Assembly (NCBI RefSeq): GCF_003719335.1 | Contig: NZ_RIAS01000007.1 | Span: 248,001-312,000 of the forward strand | Length of the DNA stretch: 64,000 bases | Source: Paenibacillus amylolyticus | Lineage (GTDB): Bacteria; Bacillota; Bacilli; Paenibacillales; Paenibacillaceae | Reading direction: 5' to 3' | Shown: in pieces, positions 15,937 to 25,613 of the stretch | How positions within the stretch are numbered: the stretch's first letter is position 1 | How the letters are laid out: each line of letters starts with the position of its first letter | Made by a program: the position numbers and the translations under genes | Notes under the pieces: generated by a model | The model's database searches: none | What the model was told of the DNA's origin: nothing | The model's input: the letters and a program-made list of their open reading frames with translations, nothing else

Positions 15937-17055
15937 TTATGATTGTCGCAGTAACTGCTGGATATCGGTTGCCGGGCGGGAGCCAAGCTCCTCGTGAAGC
16001 AATTCCTCGAGTAGCTGGTATTGCCACTGGGCTTCAGTCCGCCGACCAAGCGAAAGATAGATCACGATTTTTTCACGGTGAATATCTTCTCGAATCGAAT
16101 CGACCTGCAGGATTCGATCCAAATAATGCAGTGTACGCAGGGGTTGCTTTTGCTGAATATGATATTGAGCAGCCGTTTCCATCATTGTGATGAAGTCCAT
16201 CTCGAGCTGTCTTGACCATGCGAATGCCCATTCATAATGCCGCCCTTTCAAAAGTTCACCCCGGTACAACGTGTCTATTCGTTCGAACATCTCAGGTGAA
16301 TAGGTTGAAGTTTGACGGATCTGGCGGAATAACGCTTCGAACTCATACAGATCACAATCGATGGAATCCCGGTCAATACGAATCCCGTTTCGATCCTTCT
16401 GGATCAGAGGAACATCGCTGTTATCTCCAACCGCACGCCTGACGTAGTACAGCGTTGAGTTGATATTAGTCCAGGCTTTCTGCGGACTGAGATCCTTCCA
16501 TAACGTATCAGCTAGTACATCACGGCTCGTCGACTTCGCACATAAAAGAAATGCGAGCAACTCCTCTGTTTTCGGCGTTCGTAGCTTCACAGGGGTATCC
16601 ACATTCGCTCCATCAAGCACAGTAAATTCGCCAAACATCCGCACAGTCAGACGAGGGGGAGGGGAAACCGGCTCCGATGAGATAGCCGTGTTCCGGAGAA
16701 GTTGCTGCAAGCGCTGAATCGTACGACTTACACGCTCGGTTGTCACAGGTTTGATGATATAATCGATGACTTCTTTTTCAAAAGCCTGTACGGCATATTC
16801 CTCATATCCTGTGACCAGCACAATCGGAAGGGAGGCATGATGCTTGCGTAATTCGCCGATCAGTTGCATCCCGGAAATTCGTGGCATGGTGATATCCAGA
16901 AAAGCAGCATCAAAACGGTGATTTGCTGCATATTCGCAAGCTTTCTCGGGGTCATGGAATACTTCGCATACCTCAATGGCTCCACTTTCAGTCAAGATCC
17001 GTTTTAGTCGTTTGAGCGATAGATCCTCATCGTCTACGATGATTACTTTTATCAT
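15937..17055 (-). CDS. Response regulator with SARP-like winged helix and BTAD domain
   Basis: 372 aa. Residues 1-120 are a receiver domain (VIIVDDEDLSLKRL; phospho-acceptor Asp in FDAAFLDITMPRISG; Lys in DYIIKPV). After a short linker, about residues 135-230 form an OmpR-like winged helix (LTVRMFGEFTVLDG, then LRTPKTEELLAFLLC) and 235-372 a bacterial transcriptional activator domain (YRGELLKGRHYEWA, then LHYLDRILQVDSIREDIHRE). This receiver-wHTH-BTAD order occurs in Paenibacillus-type regulators and resembles Streptomyces SARPs. ATG 17055 overlaps the stop of the hybrid kinase by 4 bp, so this is its cognate partner. Targets are unknown; the divergent SLH protein next to the kinase is a candidate. 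Confidence 0.92.
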   Translation of the reverse strand: MIKVIIVDDEDLSLKRLKRILTESGAIEVCEVFHDPEKACEYAANHRFDAAFLDITMPRISGMQLIGELRKHHASLPIVLVTGYEEYAVQAFEKEVIDYIIKPVTTERVSRTIQRLQQLLRNTAISSEPVSPPPRLTVRMFGEFTVLDGANVDTPVKLRTPKTEELLAFLLCAKSTSRDVLADTLWKDLSPQKAWTNINSTLYYVRRAVGDNSDVPLIQKDRNGIRIDRDSIDCDLYEFEALFRQIRQTSTYSPEMFERIDTLYRGELLKGRHYEWAFAWSRQLEMDFITMMETAAQYHIQQKQPLRTLHYLDRILQVDSIREDIHREKIVIYLSLGRRTEAQWQYQLLEELLHEELGSRPATDIQQLLRQS

Positions 17056-20000
17056 GTAATGTACCCCCCGTTACCCTTCATGCTCTGGTGTTGTATGGGA
17101 AGATCGAGCGTAATGCGTGTTCCTTCACCATCATGGCTTTCCATCCGAAAATCCCTGTTGTACAGCAGTTTGAGCCTGCTCGATATATTCCATAAACCGA
17201 CACCTGTGCTACCGTCGGCGGCCTGGCGGAGCTCTTTCATTTTCTGCTCCGTCATACCTATGCCGTTGTCTTCAATGGTAAACCTGGTTTCCGTTTCGCT
17301 GAGATTACGAATAGAGAGCATCACACGACCGCCGCCAACTCGGGACATCAGCCCATGCCGAATAGCATTTTCGATCAAGGGCTGCAGAATCAGCGGCGGA
17401 ATCTGCATGGTTCGATCCACATCCGCATCCACATCGATAATGACTTCGAGCCTTGATCCGAAGCGTGCCTGTTCAATGGCTACATAGGCCTCGATCATAC
17501 CCAATTCGTTCTCCAGGCTGGTCTTGGAATCCAGATGTTTGAAGTGCACACTGCCCCGCAAATAACTGGATAATTGTAAAATCAATCGTTCTGCCTCATC
17601 TGGCGCATCCACACATAATTCGGCAATGGCGTTCAAGGCGTTATACAGAAAGTGCGGGTTAATCTGGGAACGTAAAAAGGAAATTTCGGCATTTCGTGCA
17701 GCCTGAACGGACGCTTTCATCCGGGTTAGACCACCGATTCGGGCCAGCAATTCCTCCGATTCAAAAGGCTTGGATACAAAATCATTGGCTCCCTTCTCCA
17801 GCGCAAGCTTTAATTGATGAGCTTTATTGCCTGCGGTCAGCATGAGCACGGGAAGTTCGGAAGGGGAGAAGCGCTCCCGAATCCGGTCGAGCAGTTCATA
17901 ACCTGACATGCCTGGCATCATGATATCAGCTATCACCAGATGAACGGAAGGAAGCTTGTCTAACAGCCCTAATACCGAATGGGAACGGGAGGTAACGGCA
18001 TAACTGTACCCTTCCAGCTTCAGCAGACCAACAATAGTCTGCAGATTGGCTGCATCATCGTCAACCACGAGAATCCATTCATTCCTTACCCCTTGCACAA
18101 TGACAGGTTCTTCATATCTCAGTGGTCGATTCCCCGTAACCGTAGGGGCCATACTGAAAGGCGTCACGTTGGAACGTTTTTCTTTTTTACCTTCAGCCAG
18201 TGGGAACGTCAGAATAAATGTGGCGCCTTGACCCAGCGTTGATTCGGCGTGAATGGTTCCGCCATGCATCTCAACAAGCTTGCGCGTGATGCTTAGTCCA
18301 AGGCCAGTGCCTCCGGCAGCCATAGGGCCGGCATCTGCTTCCTGCTCGAATGGCAGGAAGATATGCTCCAACTTGCTGGGGCTGATGCCTCGTCCCGTAT
18401 CGGCAATGCGTAGTTCTGCTTTGCCCTGAACGAGTGTAGCACTTATCCGGACAAAACCCTGTTCCGTGAATTTGATGGCATTACCGATCAGATTGTGCAG
18501 AATCTGAACAAGACGATTCCCGTCTGCATATATTGCCGGGAAATAGGCAGGGATGTCGTTGATCAGTTCCACCTTTTTGGTACCGAGCAGGAAGGAATGC
18601 ATGCGCATTACGGATTCGACATAGGAAGACAAATCGGTGGCTGAACGGTGTAGTGGGATGTCCCCGTGTTTCATTTTGGAGTAGTCCAGCAGTTCATCCA
18701 CCAAGTAAGTCAAACGTCTGCCGCTACCTGTCACAATCGCCAGATTATGTGCCTGCTCATCCGTGAGAGGGCCTTCTGAACCCTTGAGCAGACTCTCGCT
18801 AATATTGACGATGGCGTTGAGCGGTGTTTTGAGCTCATGGGACGTGTTGGATAGAAAGTCATCCTTTACCTGGTCGAGCAGGAGAAGCTGATCCTTCAGA
18901 GAGCGAACGGTGAGGTAGGCCTCGAAAAATCGCAGGACGGCTAGAAACAGCATCAGGATGCTGAATAGTACGATACATACCTGTCCGATATTGACATTTT
19001 CTTTGAGTGAAATGGAGAACAGATTGATGTCCAGACAATACAGTGTAATACAGAGCATGGCCGCGTACCATAGAAAGCTCGATAATCGTTCTCCCTTCTC
19101 ACTGAGCACATACCGCAAAGCACACTGCACTAGTAGCCATAAGAGAATCAACGTATACAGTCCGATAACATAAGGTGCGGTTAATACGTAGACGGAGATA
19201 GGGAAGAGTACGAGCAAACTGATATAAGCGCCAAAAATAAACAGCGTTACAGAGGTAAGCACCCCTGAGAATATGCCCGTTCTGAAACGGTAGAAATAAA
19301 AGATCAATAAGCCGAGACAGGCAACGGAGCAAAAATCTTTTAGTTTATATAACGTGCTAAATGAAAGATCTGTGCTTGCTGCCGCCAAAACCCGTTCACT
19401 GATCATGCCATTGTAGAGGGCATATAGTAAACACACCAGACCAAGTAGTAGCAGGGAGCTATCCCGGTTTCGATATAGAGCAGATCCCAGATAACTGATG
19501 AGAAAAATGATGGATATGGTGGCCAGTACAGCCATAGTTGCCAGTTCAATGGCTGTGCGATTCTGATGGCTTTTTAGCATGGCAGTCTGTTCTCCCAAAA
19601 AAAGCGGACCCGAGATGCCTGCATTGGGATAGTCATAGTTGGCGACCCGAACCAGTATTTCAATATCACCGCCATGATAAGGAAAAAATCCGATTTGTGG
19701 TGAATTGCCTGCCTGATATCCTGCATTTTTTTCCACGGCTTGTCCGTCTTCCATCAGTTTGGTGCCATTGACGTAAATTTCGCTGGCAAAACGAATGTTG
19801 CTCTTTTTGATAGCAAGTGTGCCCTCAACGGGTGTATTGCGCAGGACAAGCCGATATGTAGCAAAACCGTAGGAAGGTAATCGTTTATCCCCTATCTGAA
19901 TGGGTCCCCAAGTACCAGGGACCTCTGCATAAGCATCAGGAGATGTTTGGGTTCCCGGTTGTTTCTGACCCGCGATATTCACTGGAGCTGGTAGTAGCGT

Positions 20001-20189
20001 CTTCCAATAAAATTCCCATTCACCGTCCAGCCTGATGCGATTCTCTAGCTTCGGGTTCCAGGTTGATAGATCCAGAATACCCTGACGTGCATGGAGCTCG
20101 GCAGCTTGCGGTTCTCTTGCCGTGGATAGAACTAGCAGCATAACAGCAAGTATCACGGTGAGAACAACACCTGAAATTCGTATGAACAC
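17052..20189 (-). CDS. Membrane hybrid sensor kinase with two kinase modules (HisKA and LytS-type) and internal receiver
   Basis: About 1045 aa. Order: TM helix at the start (VVLTVILAVMLLVLSTA); an extracytoplasmic beta-rich region (about residues 50-200) like 7TMR-DISM extracellular domains; seven TM helices (about 215-425); HisKA with the phospho-His in SNTSHELKTPLNAI; HATPase_c (GTGLGLSITRKLVEMHGG); a receiver with its Asp in VIADIMMPGMSG; then a second, LytS/YesM-type kinase (SQINPHFLYNALNAIAEL) with its own ATPase domain (IEDNGIGMT, then GVGLWNISSRL). Upstream codons to ATG 20222 lack a ribosome site; AAAGGAG at 20199-20205 points to GTG 20189. It senses an unknown extracellular signal and probably phosphorylates the BTAD response regulator whose gene overlaps its stop by 4 bp. 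Confidence 0.9.
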   Translation of the reverse strand: MFIRISGVVLTVILAVMLLVLSTAREPQAAELHARQGILDLSTWNPKLENRIRLDGEWEFYWKTLLPAPVNIAGQKQPGTQTSPDAYAEVPGTWGPIQIGDKRLPSYGFATYRLVLRNTPVEGTLAIKKSNIRFASEIYVNGTKLMEDGQAVEKNAGYQAGNSPQIGFFPYHGGDIEILVRVANYDYPNAGISGPLFLGEQTAMLKSHQNRTAIELATMAVLATISIIFLISYLGSALYRNRDSSLLLLGLVCLLYALYNGMISERVLAAASTDLSFSTLYKLKDFCSVACLGLLIFYFYRFRTGIFSGVLTSVTLFIFGAYISLLVLFPISVYVLTAPYVIGLYTLILLWLLVQCALRYVLSEKGERLSSFLWYAAMLCITLYCLDINLFSISLKENVNIGQVCIVLFSILMLFLAVLRFFEAYLTVRSLKDQLLLLDQVKDDFLSNTSHELKTPLNAIVNISESLLKGSEGPLTDEQAHNLAIVTGSGRRLTYLVDELLDYSKMKHGDIPLHRSATDLSSYVESVMRMHSFLLGTKKVELINDIPAYFPAIYADGNRLVQILHNLIGNAIKFTEQGFVRISATLVQGKAELRIADTGRGISPSKLEHIFLPFEQEADAGPMAAGGTGLGLSITRKLVEMHGGTIHAESTLGQGATFILTFPLAEGKKEKRSNVTPFSMAPTVTGNRPLRYEEPVIVQGVRNEWILVVDDDAANLQTIVGLLKLEGYSYAVTSRSHSVLGLLDKLPSVHLVIADIMMPGMSGYELLDRIRERFSPSELPVLMLTAGNKAHQLKLALEKGANDFVSKPFESEELLARIGGLTRMKASVQAARNAEISFLRSQINPHFLYNALNAIAELCVDAPDEAERLILQLSSYLRGSVHFKHLDSKTSLENELGMIEAYVAIEQARFGSRLEVIIDVDADVDRTMQIPPLILQPLIENAIRHGLMSRVGGGRVMLSIRNLSETETRFTIEDNGIGMTEQKMKELRQAADGSTGVGLWNISSRLKLLYNRDFRMESHDGEGTRITLDLPIQHQSMKGNGGYIT

Positions 20190-20466
20190 GTTTTGCTGCT
20201 CCTTTGGGAGATTACCAATCATCTCTAGTATTCTATCGGCATTGTAGCGGATATCCCGAGGGGGTGCAATTCAATATCGACAAAATTCTTTGTTTATTTT
20301 TTGTTTATTGTAATTTTGTATAATTCGAATGTGTGATATGTCGAAAGAATCTAGTGAAAGTATCCAAAGACCTATCTTTGCGCAACTCTGGACTTATGGA
20401 GCTGAGGGTATGTACAAATCCTTAAGCTTTTTGATTTACAAATCAAACTTAGAAAGGAAGTAGAAC
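20190..20466. other. Divergent intergenic region between hybrid kinase and SLH protein
   Basis: About 275 bp, AT-rich. A TATAAT at 20319-20324 lies on the SLH side, but no -35 hexamer stands at 16-18 bp. AAAGGAAG just before 20467 is the SLH ribosome site. Confidence 0.45.
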
Positions 20467-23400
20467 ATGATCAAGATTCTGAATGCAAAAAAAGCTTTAT
20501 CTATGATACTCACCTTTTTATTAGTCCTGAGCGGTATTCCCGGATTTCATAATTGGGGAGGAGACCGTGCCTACGCAGCCACCGAGACTTGGGCGTCCTT
20601 AGGAGCTCCAGGTATTAGTACTGGAGAAGCTGAATACAATTCCGTAGCCTTGGACGCACAAAATACTCCTTATGTTGCTTTCGCAGATAAAGGGAACTAC
20701 GGGAAGGCGACGGTCATGAAATTTGTGAACGGCCAGTGGCAAACTGTAGGAAGTCCTGGAATCTCGTCAGGAAAAGCCTATGAATTGTTCCTTGGCATTG
20801 ATAAGCAAGATACGCCATACCTTGTTTACACGGATGAAGCTAACGAAGGTAAGCTAGGAGTAAAGAGGTTCACTGCTGGTCAATGGGAATATGTGGGAGG
20901 GAGCAATGTTTCACCAGGATCAGCGAGTGGTATGCAGATTGCCTTCGACTCCGCAGATAATCCATATGTTCTCTATAAAGACTATCCAAACCAGAACAGA
21001 GCTAAAGTTGTGAAGTTTACGAATAATACATGGTCTACCGTGGGAACGTGGGTGACTTCAGGCTTGGCCAATGAAATGGCTCTCGCCCTGGATTCACAGA
21101 ATACCCCTTATGTGGTCTATAGTGACGGGACAGACAACTTTAGGTTGTCTGTTAAGAAGTTCGACGGATCAGCATGGAGTTACGTGGGAGCTACCAAGCT
21201 CACAGCGGGTCAATCATCGAACCATGCGATCGAAATCGCTTCCAACGACGTTCCTTATATTGCTTTTTCAAATCAAGACAATTCTTATAAAACTAATGTA
21301 CTAAAGTTCGCAGGTAACCAATGGGAGGCGGTTGGAAACAGTGGTGGCATTTCTGTTGGCTCGTCCAGAGAAAATACACTGGCTTTCGATTCCATAGGAA
21401 CTCCATATGTTGCTTATAGTGACAATGGAACCATGTTCGGAGAGCGGCCTTTTGGAGTTGTCAAAAAGCTCATCGGGAATCAGTGGCAACCTGTTGGAGG
21501 AAGTAACTTCACTGGACCGAACACCCTTAATCAAGTTCAATATGTATCGTTTGCCTTGGGATCCGATAACATTCCATATGTTGCTTATCAGGATCAATCC
21601 GCTAGTAAGAAAACAACCGTGAAGTCACTTACTACCCAGTATAACGTCAGCTACAACGGCAATGGTCATGAGTCAGGTAGTGTACCTGTAGACATGCAGG
21701 GCTATTCTACGCTGTCTCCCCTTGTCACAGTAGCTGCAAACACCGGCAATATGGAGAAAGAAGGCTACACTTTCTCACACTGGAATACAGCTGCAGACGG
21801 AACGGGCACGGACTACAGTCCGAATAATACCTTCAACATTAACGGCGCTGACGTTACACTCTATGCGCAATGGGGAAATGGGAATTCGAATGTAACCTTC
21901 GTCACGAACGGAGGCACCCCAATCTTGTCGCAGTCAGTCGGCCATAATCATAAGGCAACAGAGCCACTGCCACCGATTAGAGAGGGATACAAGTTTTTCG
22001 GCTGGTACACAGATATCGAGCTTATGCAGGCCTATGATTTTCAGTCACCTGTGACGAGTAATCTTACTCTATATGCCAAGTGGCAGTCCGAGAATGCTAC
22101 ACTGTCCAGCCTGAATGTAGGTCAAGGCACGCTGGAGCCAGGCTTCTCGCCAACAGAGATGGATTACCAAGTGGAAGTAGCTCCCGAAGTAACGAGCCTG
22201 GTCTTCTCCTTCTCCAAGGCAGAGACCAGCCAGACAATCAGTGTGACTGGAGCAACAGAGCAATCCGTTACCGATGATGTATATTCCTATACGGCTTCTA
22301 ACCTGATGACAGGCTTGAACCCTGTACAGATCAAAGTGACGGCCGAGGATGGCAACAGCAATACTTATAACCTGAGCGTGAAACGTCTCGGCGAACCTAG
22401 TAACAATACCCACCTGGGTGGTCTGACACTGAATAGCGGTACATTATCTCCAGCCTTCTCGCCAGAAGAGCGGAATTACCAAGTGGAAGTAGCTCCCGAA
22501 GTAACCAGTCTGGACTTCTCCTTCTCCAAGGCAGAGACCAGCCAGACACTAAGCGTCACTGGAGCAACCCAGCAATCCGTTACCGATGATGTGTATTCCT
22601 ACACGGCTTCTAACCTGGTGACAGGATTGAATCCTGTACAGATCAAGGTGACAGCAGAGGACGGCAACAGCAACAGTTACAATCTGAACGTAAAACGTCT
22701 CAGCGAACCTAGTAACAATGCCAACCTGGGTGGTCTGACATTGACTAGTGGTATATTATCTCCAGTCTTCAGCCCGGATGTGGAGCATTATACAGCAAGC
22801 GTGAGCAGTTCAACCCGCTCGTTAGTGGTTAATGTCACTCCTGTTCAAGAAGGTGCGAGCGTTAAGATCAATGGTACGAGTGGAAAAAGTGCAGATATTT
22901 CGCTCGCAAACGGACGAAATAAAGTAACGATCGAGGTGACTGCACCGAATGGCAGCACCAAGAAGACTTACACGTTACTCATTACTCGTGGTAATGAAGA
23001 TAACGGCACTGGCAATACTGGAAATGCTGGAACTGGTGGAGCAAGTAACGGGGGTGGAGGCGTTACCTCACCAGTGATCAATAATAATACCAGCAGTAAC
23101 GTTCAGGTACTGGTGAACGGCCAGGCACAATCTGCGGGAACCTTAATGACTACGACAGTGAAGGGGCAACAGATCGTGACGATCTCTGTGAATGCAGAAG
23201 CGATCGCCCAAAAGCTGAATACCGAAGCCGCTGGCAGCGTAATTACGATTCCAGTTACGGGCAGTAATATTGCGAATGCAGGTGTAATTATCGGCGAATT
23301 GAATGGACAGACGGTGAAGCTTATGGAAGATAAGCAGGCGGTGTTGGTACTCCAGACAGATACAGCAAGCTTTACTCTGCCAGCAAGTCAGATTCGGATC

Positions 23401-24360
23401 AACAGCGTGGCTGACCAGTTTAAATTGAATAGTAACGACTCCCTTGAGAGCATCAAGCTTCAAGTAGAGATTGCTCAAGTAGATCCAACTACGGTGCAAG
23501 CAGCGAAGTCCGTTTCACAGCAAGCTGGATATACGCTGGTCGGAACACCTGTGGAATTCAACGTAATTGCCAGCTATAACGGTAAGACTACAACTGTAAA
23601 TGAATTCAGTAGCTACGTAGAGCGTACGATTGCTCTTCCAGCAAACATTGCTCCAGACCGAATGACAACAGGTGTCGTCATTGATAAAGATGGCAGCGTT
23701 CGTCATGTACCAACGAAGATTACAATAATGAACGGCGCATATTATGCGAAGATTAACAGCTTGACCAACAGTGCATATAGCATTGTGTACTACCCTCAAT
23801 CCTTCACGGATGTGGCTAACCACTGGAGTAATATAGCAGTGAACGATATGAGCTCACGTATGATCGTGAGCGGCGTATCAAACAACAATTTCGAACCAGA
23901 TCGCAGCATTACACGGGCCGAATTCGCAGCCATCGTCGTACGCGCACTGGGTTTGAAGCCGGGTGAAGGAAGCACCGGCTTCCGCGATGTGAATGATAAA
24001 GACTGGTTTGCAGATGTCGTGAAGACGGCTTCAGAATATGGTCTGACCGGCGGCTATGAGGACGGAACATTCCGTCCACAAGAGCAGATTACCCGTCAGG
24101 AAGCGATGACTCTCATCGCACGAGCCATGAAAGTGACAGGACTGGACGGTCAGGTGCCTGCTGATGCTGTGCAACAGTTGTCCAGCTTCACAGATGCAGA
24201 ACAAGTAGCCGACTGGGCGAAGGAAGCGGCCGCAGCCAGTGTCCATACGGGACTAGTAACGGGTCGCGGTTCGAATACGATTGCACCATTACAGTCGATC
24301 ACAAGAGCCGAGACAGCGACCATCCTGAGAAGACTATTGCAACAGTCTGACCTGATCTAA
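20467..24360 (+). CDS. S-layer-homology surface protein with propeller-like, InlB-type and cadherin-like repeats
   Basis: 1297-aa secreted protein. A signal peptide (about 1-38, ends near RAYA) is followed by about seven 45-55-residue repeats (38-390) of the type LDSQNTPYVVYSD then VKKFDGSAWSYVG, likely a beta-propeller. Residues 391-541 carry two Listeria-Bacteroides (InlB B) repeats (EGYTFSHWNTAADGTG and EGYKFFGWYTDIE). Three cadherin-like beta-sandwich units follow (541-845), a Gly/Asn linker, an unassigned beta-rich region, and three SLH motifs at the end (SFTDVANHWSNIAVNDM; GFRDVNDKDWFADVVKT; SSFTDAEQVADWAKEAAA) that anchor to pyruvylated cell-wall polymer. ATG has AAAGGAAG 7 nt upstream. 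It is divergent from the hybrid kinase; terminated at 24414-24453. Probably an adhesin or wall-anchored binding protein; ligand unknown. Confidence 0.93.
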   Translation: MIKILNAKKALSMILTFLLVLSGIPGFHNWGGDRAYAATETWASLGAPGISTGEAEYNSVALDAQNTPYVAFADKGNYGKATVMKFVNGQWQTVGSPGISSGKAYELFLGIDKQDTPYLVYTDEANEGKLGVKRFTAGQWEYVGGSNVSPGSASGMQIAFDSADNPYVLYKDYPNQNRAKVVKFTNNTWSTVGTWVTSGLANEMALALDSQNTPYVVYSDGTDNFRLSVKKFDGSAWSYVGATKLTAGQSSNHAIEIASNDVPYIAFSNQDNSYKTNVLKFAGNQWEAVGNSGGISVGSSRENTLAFDSIGTPYVAYSDNGTMFGERPFGVVKKLIGNQWQPVGGSNFTGPNTLNQVQYVSFALGSDNIPYVAYQDQSASKKTTVKSLTTQYNVSYNGNGHESGSVPVDMQGYSTLSPLVTVAANTGNMEKEGYTFSHWNTAADGTGTDYSPNNTFNINGADVTLYAQWGNGNSNVTFVTNGGTPILSQSVGHNHKATEPLPPIREGYKFFGWYTDIELMQAYDFQSPVTSNLTLYAKWQSENATLSSLNVGQGTLEPGFSPTEMDYQVEVAPEVTSLVFSFSKAETSQTISVTGATEQSVTDDVYSYTASNLMTGLNPVQIKVTAEDGNSNTYNLSVKRLGEPSNNTHLGGLTLNSGTLSPAFSPEERNYQVEVAPEVTSLDFSFSKAETSQTLSVTGATQQSVTDDVYSYTASNLVTGLNPVQIKVTAEDGNSNSYNLNVKRLSEPSNNANLGGLTLTSGILSPVFSPDVEHYTASVSSSTRSLVVNVTPVQEGASVKINGTSGKSADISLANGRNKVTIEVTAPNGSTKKTYTLLITRGNEDNGTGNTGNAGTGGASNGGGGVTSPVINNNTSSNVQVLVNGQAQSAGTLMTTTVKGQQIVTISVNAEAIAQKLNTEAAGSVITIPVTGSNIANAGVIIGELNGQTVKLMEDKQAVLVLQTDTASFTLPASQIRINSVADQFKLNSNDSLESIKLQVEIAQVDPTTVQAAKSVSQQAGYTLVGTPVEFNVIASYNGKTTTVNEFSSYVERTIALPANIAPDRMTTGVVIDKDGSVRHVPTKITIMNGAYYAKINSLTNSAYSIVYYPQSFTDVANHWSNIAVNDMSSRMIVSGVSNNNFEPDRSITRAEFAAIVVRALGLKPGEGSTGFRDVNDKDWFADVVKTASEYGLTGGYEDGTFRPQEQITRQEAMTLIARAMKVTGLDGQVPADAVQQLSSFTDAEQVADWAKEAAAASVHTGLVTGRGSNTIAPLQSITRAETATILRRLLQQSDLI
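22090..22713 (+). repeat. Two tandem 312-bp near-identical repeats inside the SLH protein gene
   Basis: Copies at about 22090-22401 and 22402-22713, period 312 bp (104 codons), share long identical stretches such as the one coding for NYQVEVAPEVTSL versus DYQVEVAPEVTSL. A third, diverged copy follows to about 22990. They encode cadherin-like domains. The nucleotide identity implies recent duplication or gene conversion. Confidence 0.85.
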
Positions 24361-24413
24361 AGATTCGTTTGCATATTTGAGCTGCGAAATGGAGTCAGTC
24401 ATAAGAACGAATA

Positions 24414-24453
24414 AAAAAATCCCGGAAGTCTGCAATGACTTTCGGGATTTTTT
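24414..24453. terminator. Bidirectional terminator between SLH protein and AraC-type gene
   Basis: AAAAAATCCCGGAAGTC (from 24414) pairs with GACTTTCGGGATTTTTT (24437-24453), 17 bp with one mismatch or wobble and a 6-nt loop, with A and T runs on the two sides so it works in both directions. Confidence 0.92.
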
Positions 24454-24461
24454 TATGTAGT

Positions 24462-25436
24462 TTAGACCCAGCCTGTAAATGCCAAAATAGATGCTTTGGC
24501 TGATTGGGCTTCCATGTGAGTACCTGTGCGCCAAGCCTTCGGCGACGTTCCTATTAATCTGGCAAAGCAACGGTTGAAGCTGGAAATGGATCTGAACCCG
24601 ACTTGCTCGGAGATCGAGAGCACAGAGGCATCGGTACTTTTTAATCGTTTGCAAGCCTCTTCTACGCGTGTACTGTTTAGAAAATCAAGAGGGGTCGTGC
24701 CCATAATCTCATGGAACTTGCGGCGAAAATGGGTGGTGCTTAGATGACACAGTTCTGCAAGCTCGTCAATCGTCACCGGCAACATATAATTCCTCGTGAT
24801 AAATTCCAGAGCAGGGGATATAACGAGATCAGGCTGACGGCTCTGCCTTTCCGGTTCCCGCATCTGTTCTAACTCCAGCTTCTGCTCTCGGCTAAGCCCG
24901 TTCTCATCGCTCGCATGAATTCGCAGCAACTCAATATACAGCGACATTAACAATCCATACGCACTCTCTCGATAGAATGGGGATTGCCGCTGAATTTCCT
25001 CCACAATCGATGTCGCCAGCATATACACCTTTGGATACTGATCTTTATGTAACACACAACGGCTTGCTTGAATAGCTCGGAGGTTGGGCTCCATGTTACT
25101 CTGCGGTGTTTTTAATGAATGCTGGAACAGTTCCTCTGGCGAAAAAAAGAGATAGGCCCACCTGCTTGCAGTATTAGGTGAACTGTACGTCGTATGGGGC
25201 AGGTAACGAGGCAGGAATGTAACATCTCCGGCTCGGAAAGGAACGTTTTCTCCCTTAATCTCCATTACACCTCCATCGGAGTAACAGATTCCGATCTCCA
25301 TATGATTATGGAAATGAAGGTGCTCACTCTTCACATCAGAGATTTTCCAGCGCTCCCCGCTGAGCAGCAGAACAGGAAAGTCTATGGGCAGGCTGTAATG
25401 GCGGTATTCAATGACAGGTTTTTTCGGTTTGGGCAT
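24462..25436 (-). CDS. AraC family transcriptional regulator of the GH105/GH112 operon
   Basis: 324 aa. N-terminal cupin (HLHFHNHMEIGICYSDGG, then VPFRAGDVTFLPRYLPHTTY) for ligand binding, and a C-terminal AraC double helix-turn-helix (VTIDELAELCHLSTTHFRRK and VLSISEQVGFRSISSFNRCF). ATG 25436 has AGGAG 9 nt upstream. It is divergent from the GH105-GH112 pair, so it probably activates those genes in response to an oligosaccharide (inference from position; family members usually work this way). Confidence 0.92.
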   Translation of the reverse strand: MPKPKKPVIEYRHYSLPIDFPVLLLSGERWKISDVKSEHLHFHNHMEIGICYSDGGVMEIKGENVPFRAGDVTFLPRYLPHTTYSSPNTASRWAYLFFSPEELFQHSLKTPQSNMEPNLRAIQASRCVLHKDQYPKVYMLATSIVEEIQRQSPFYRESAYGLLMSLYIELLRIHASDENGLSREQKLELEQMREPERQSRQPDLVISPALEFITRNYMLPVTIDELAELCHLSTTHFRRKFHEIMGTTPLDFLNSTRVEEACKRLKSTDASVLSISEQVGFRSISSFNRCFARLIGTSPKAWRTGTHMEAQSAKASILAFTGWV

Positions 25437-25538
25437 GTCCGGCTGCTCCTATTCGTCGGATTATAAATGATCGAAATTGCGCAGTTTTGTTACGAATATG
25501 CTTAGATGCAGACTATTTTACTGCGTACAATGAAATAA

Positions 25539-25552
25539 GTAAAGCGTTTACA
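25539..25552. promoter_or_regulatory. cre-like site upstream of GH105/GH112 operon
   Basis: GTAAAGCGTTTACA matches 12 of 14 positions of the CcpA cre consensus (TGWNANCGNTNWCA) and contains a palindromic core. It lies about 8 bp downstream of a possible -10 (TACAAT, 25526-25531), a position for catabolite repression. The CcpA link is inferred. Confidence 0.55.
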
Positions 25553-25613
25553 TCACAGGGCGGTCACTTCTTATACTCAATCTGAGGAGTGTGCGCGGGA
25601 GAGGGGAATTTCA

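Noticed and set aside
20301..20324. Possible promoter with TATAAT before the SLH gene
   Set aside because: No -35 hexamer at a 16-18 bp distance, so the promoter was not listed as a feature.
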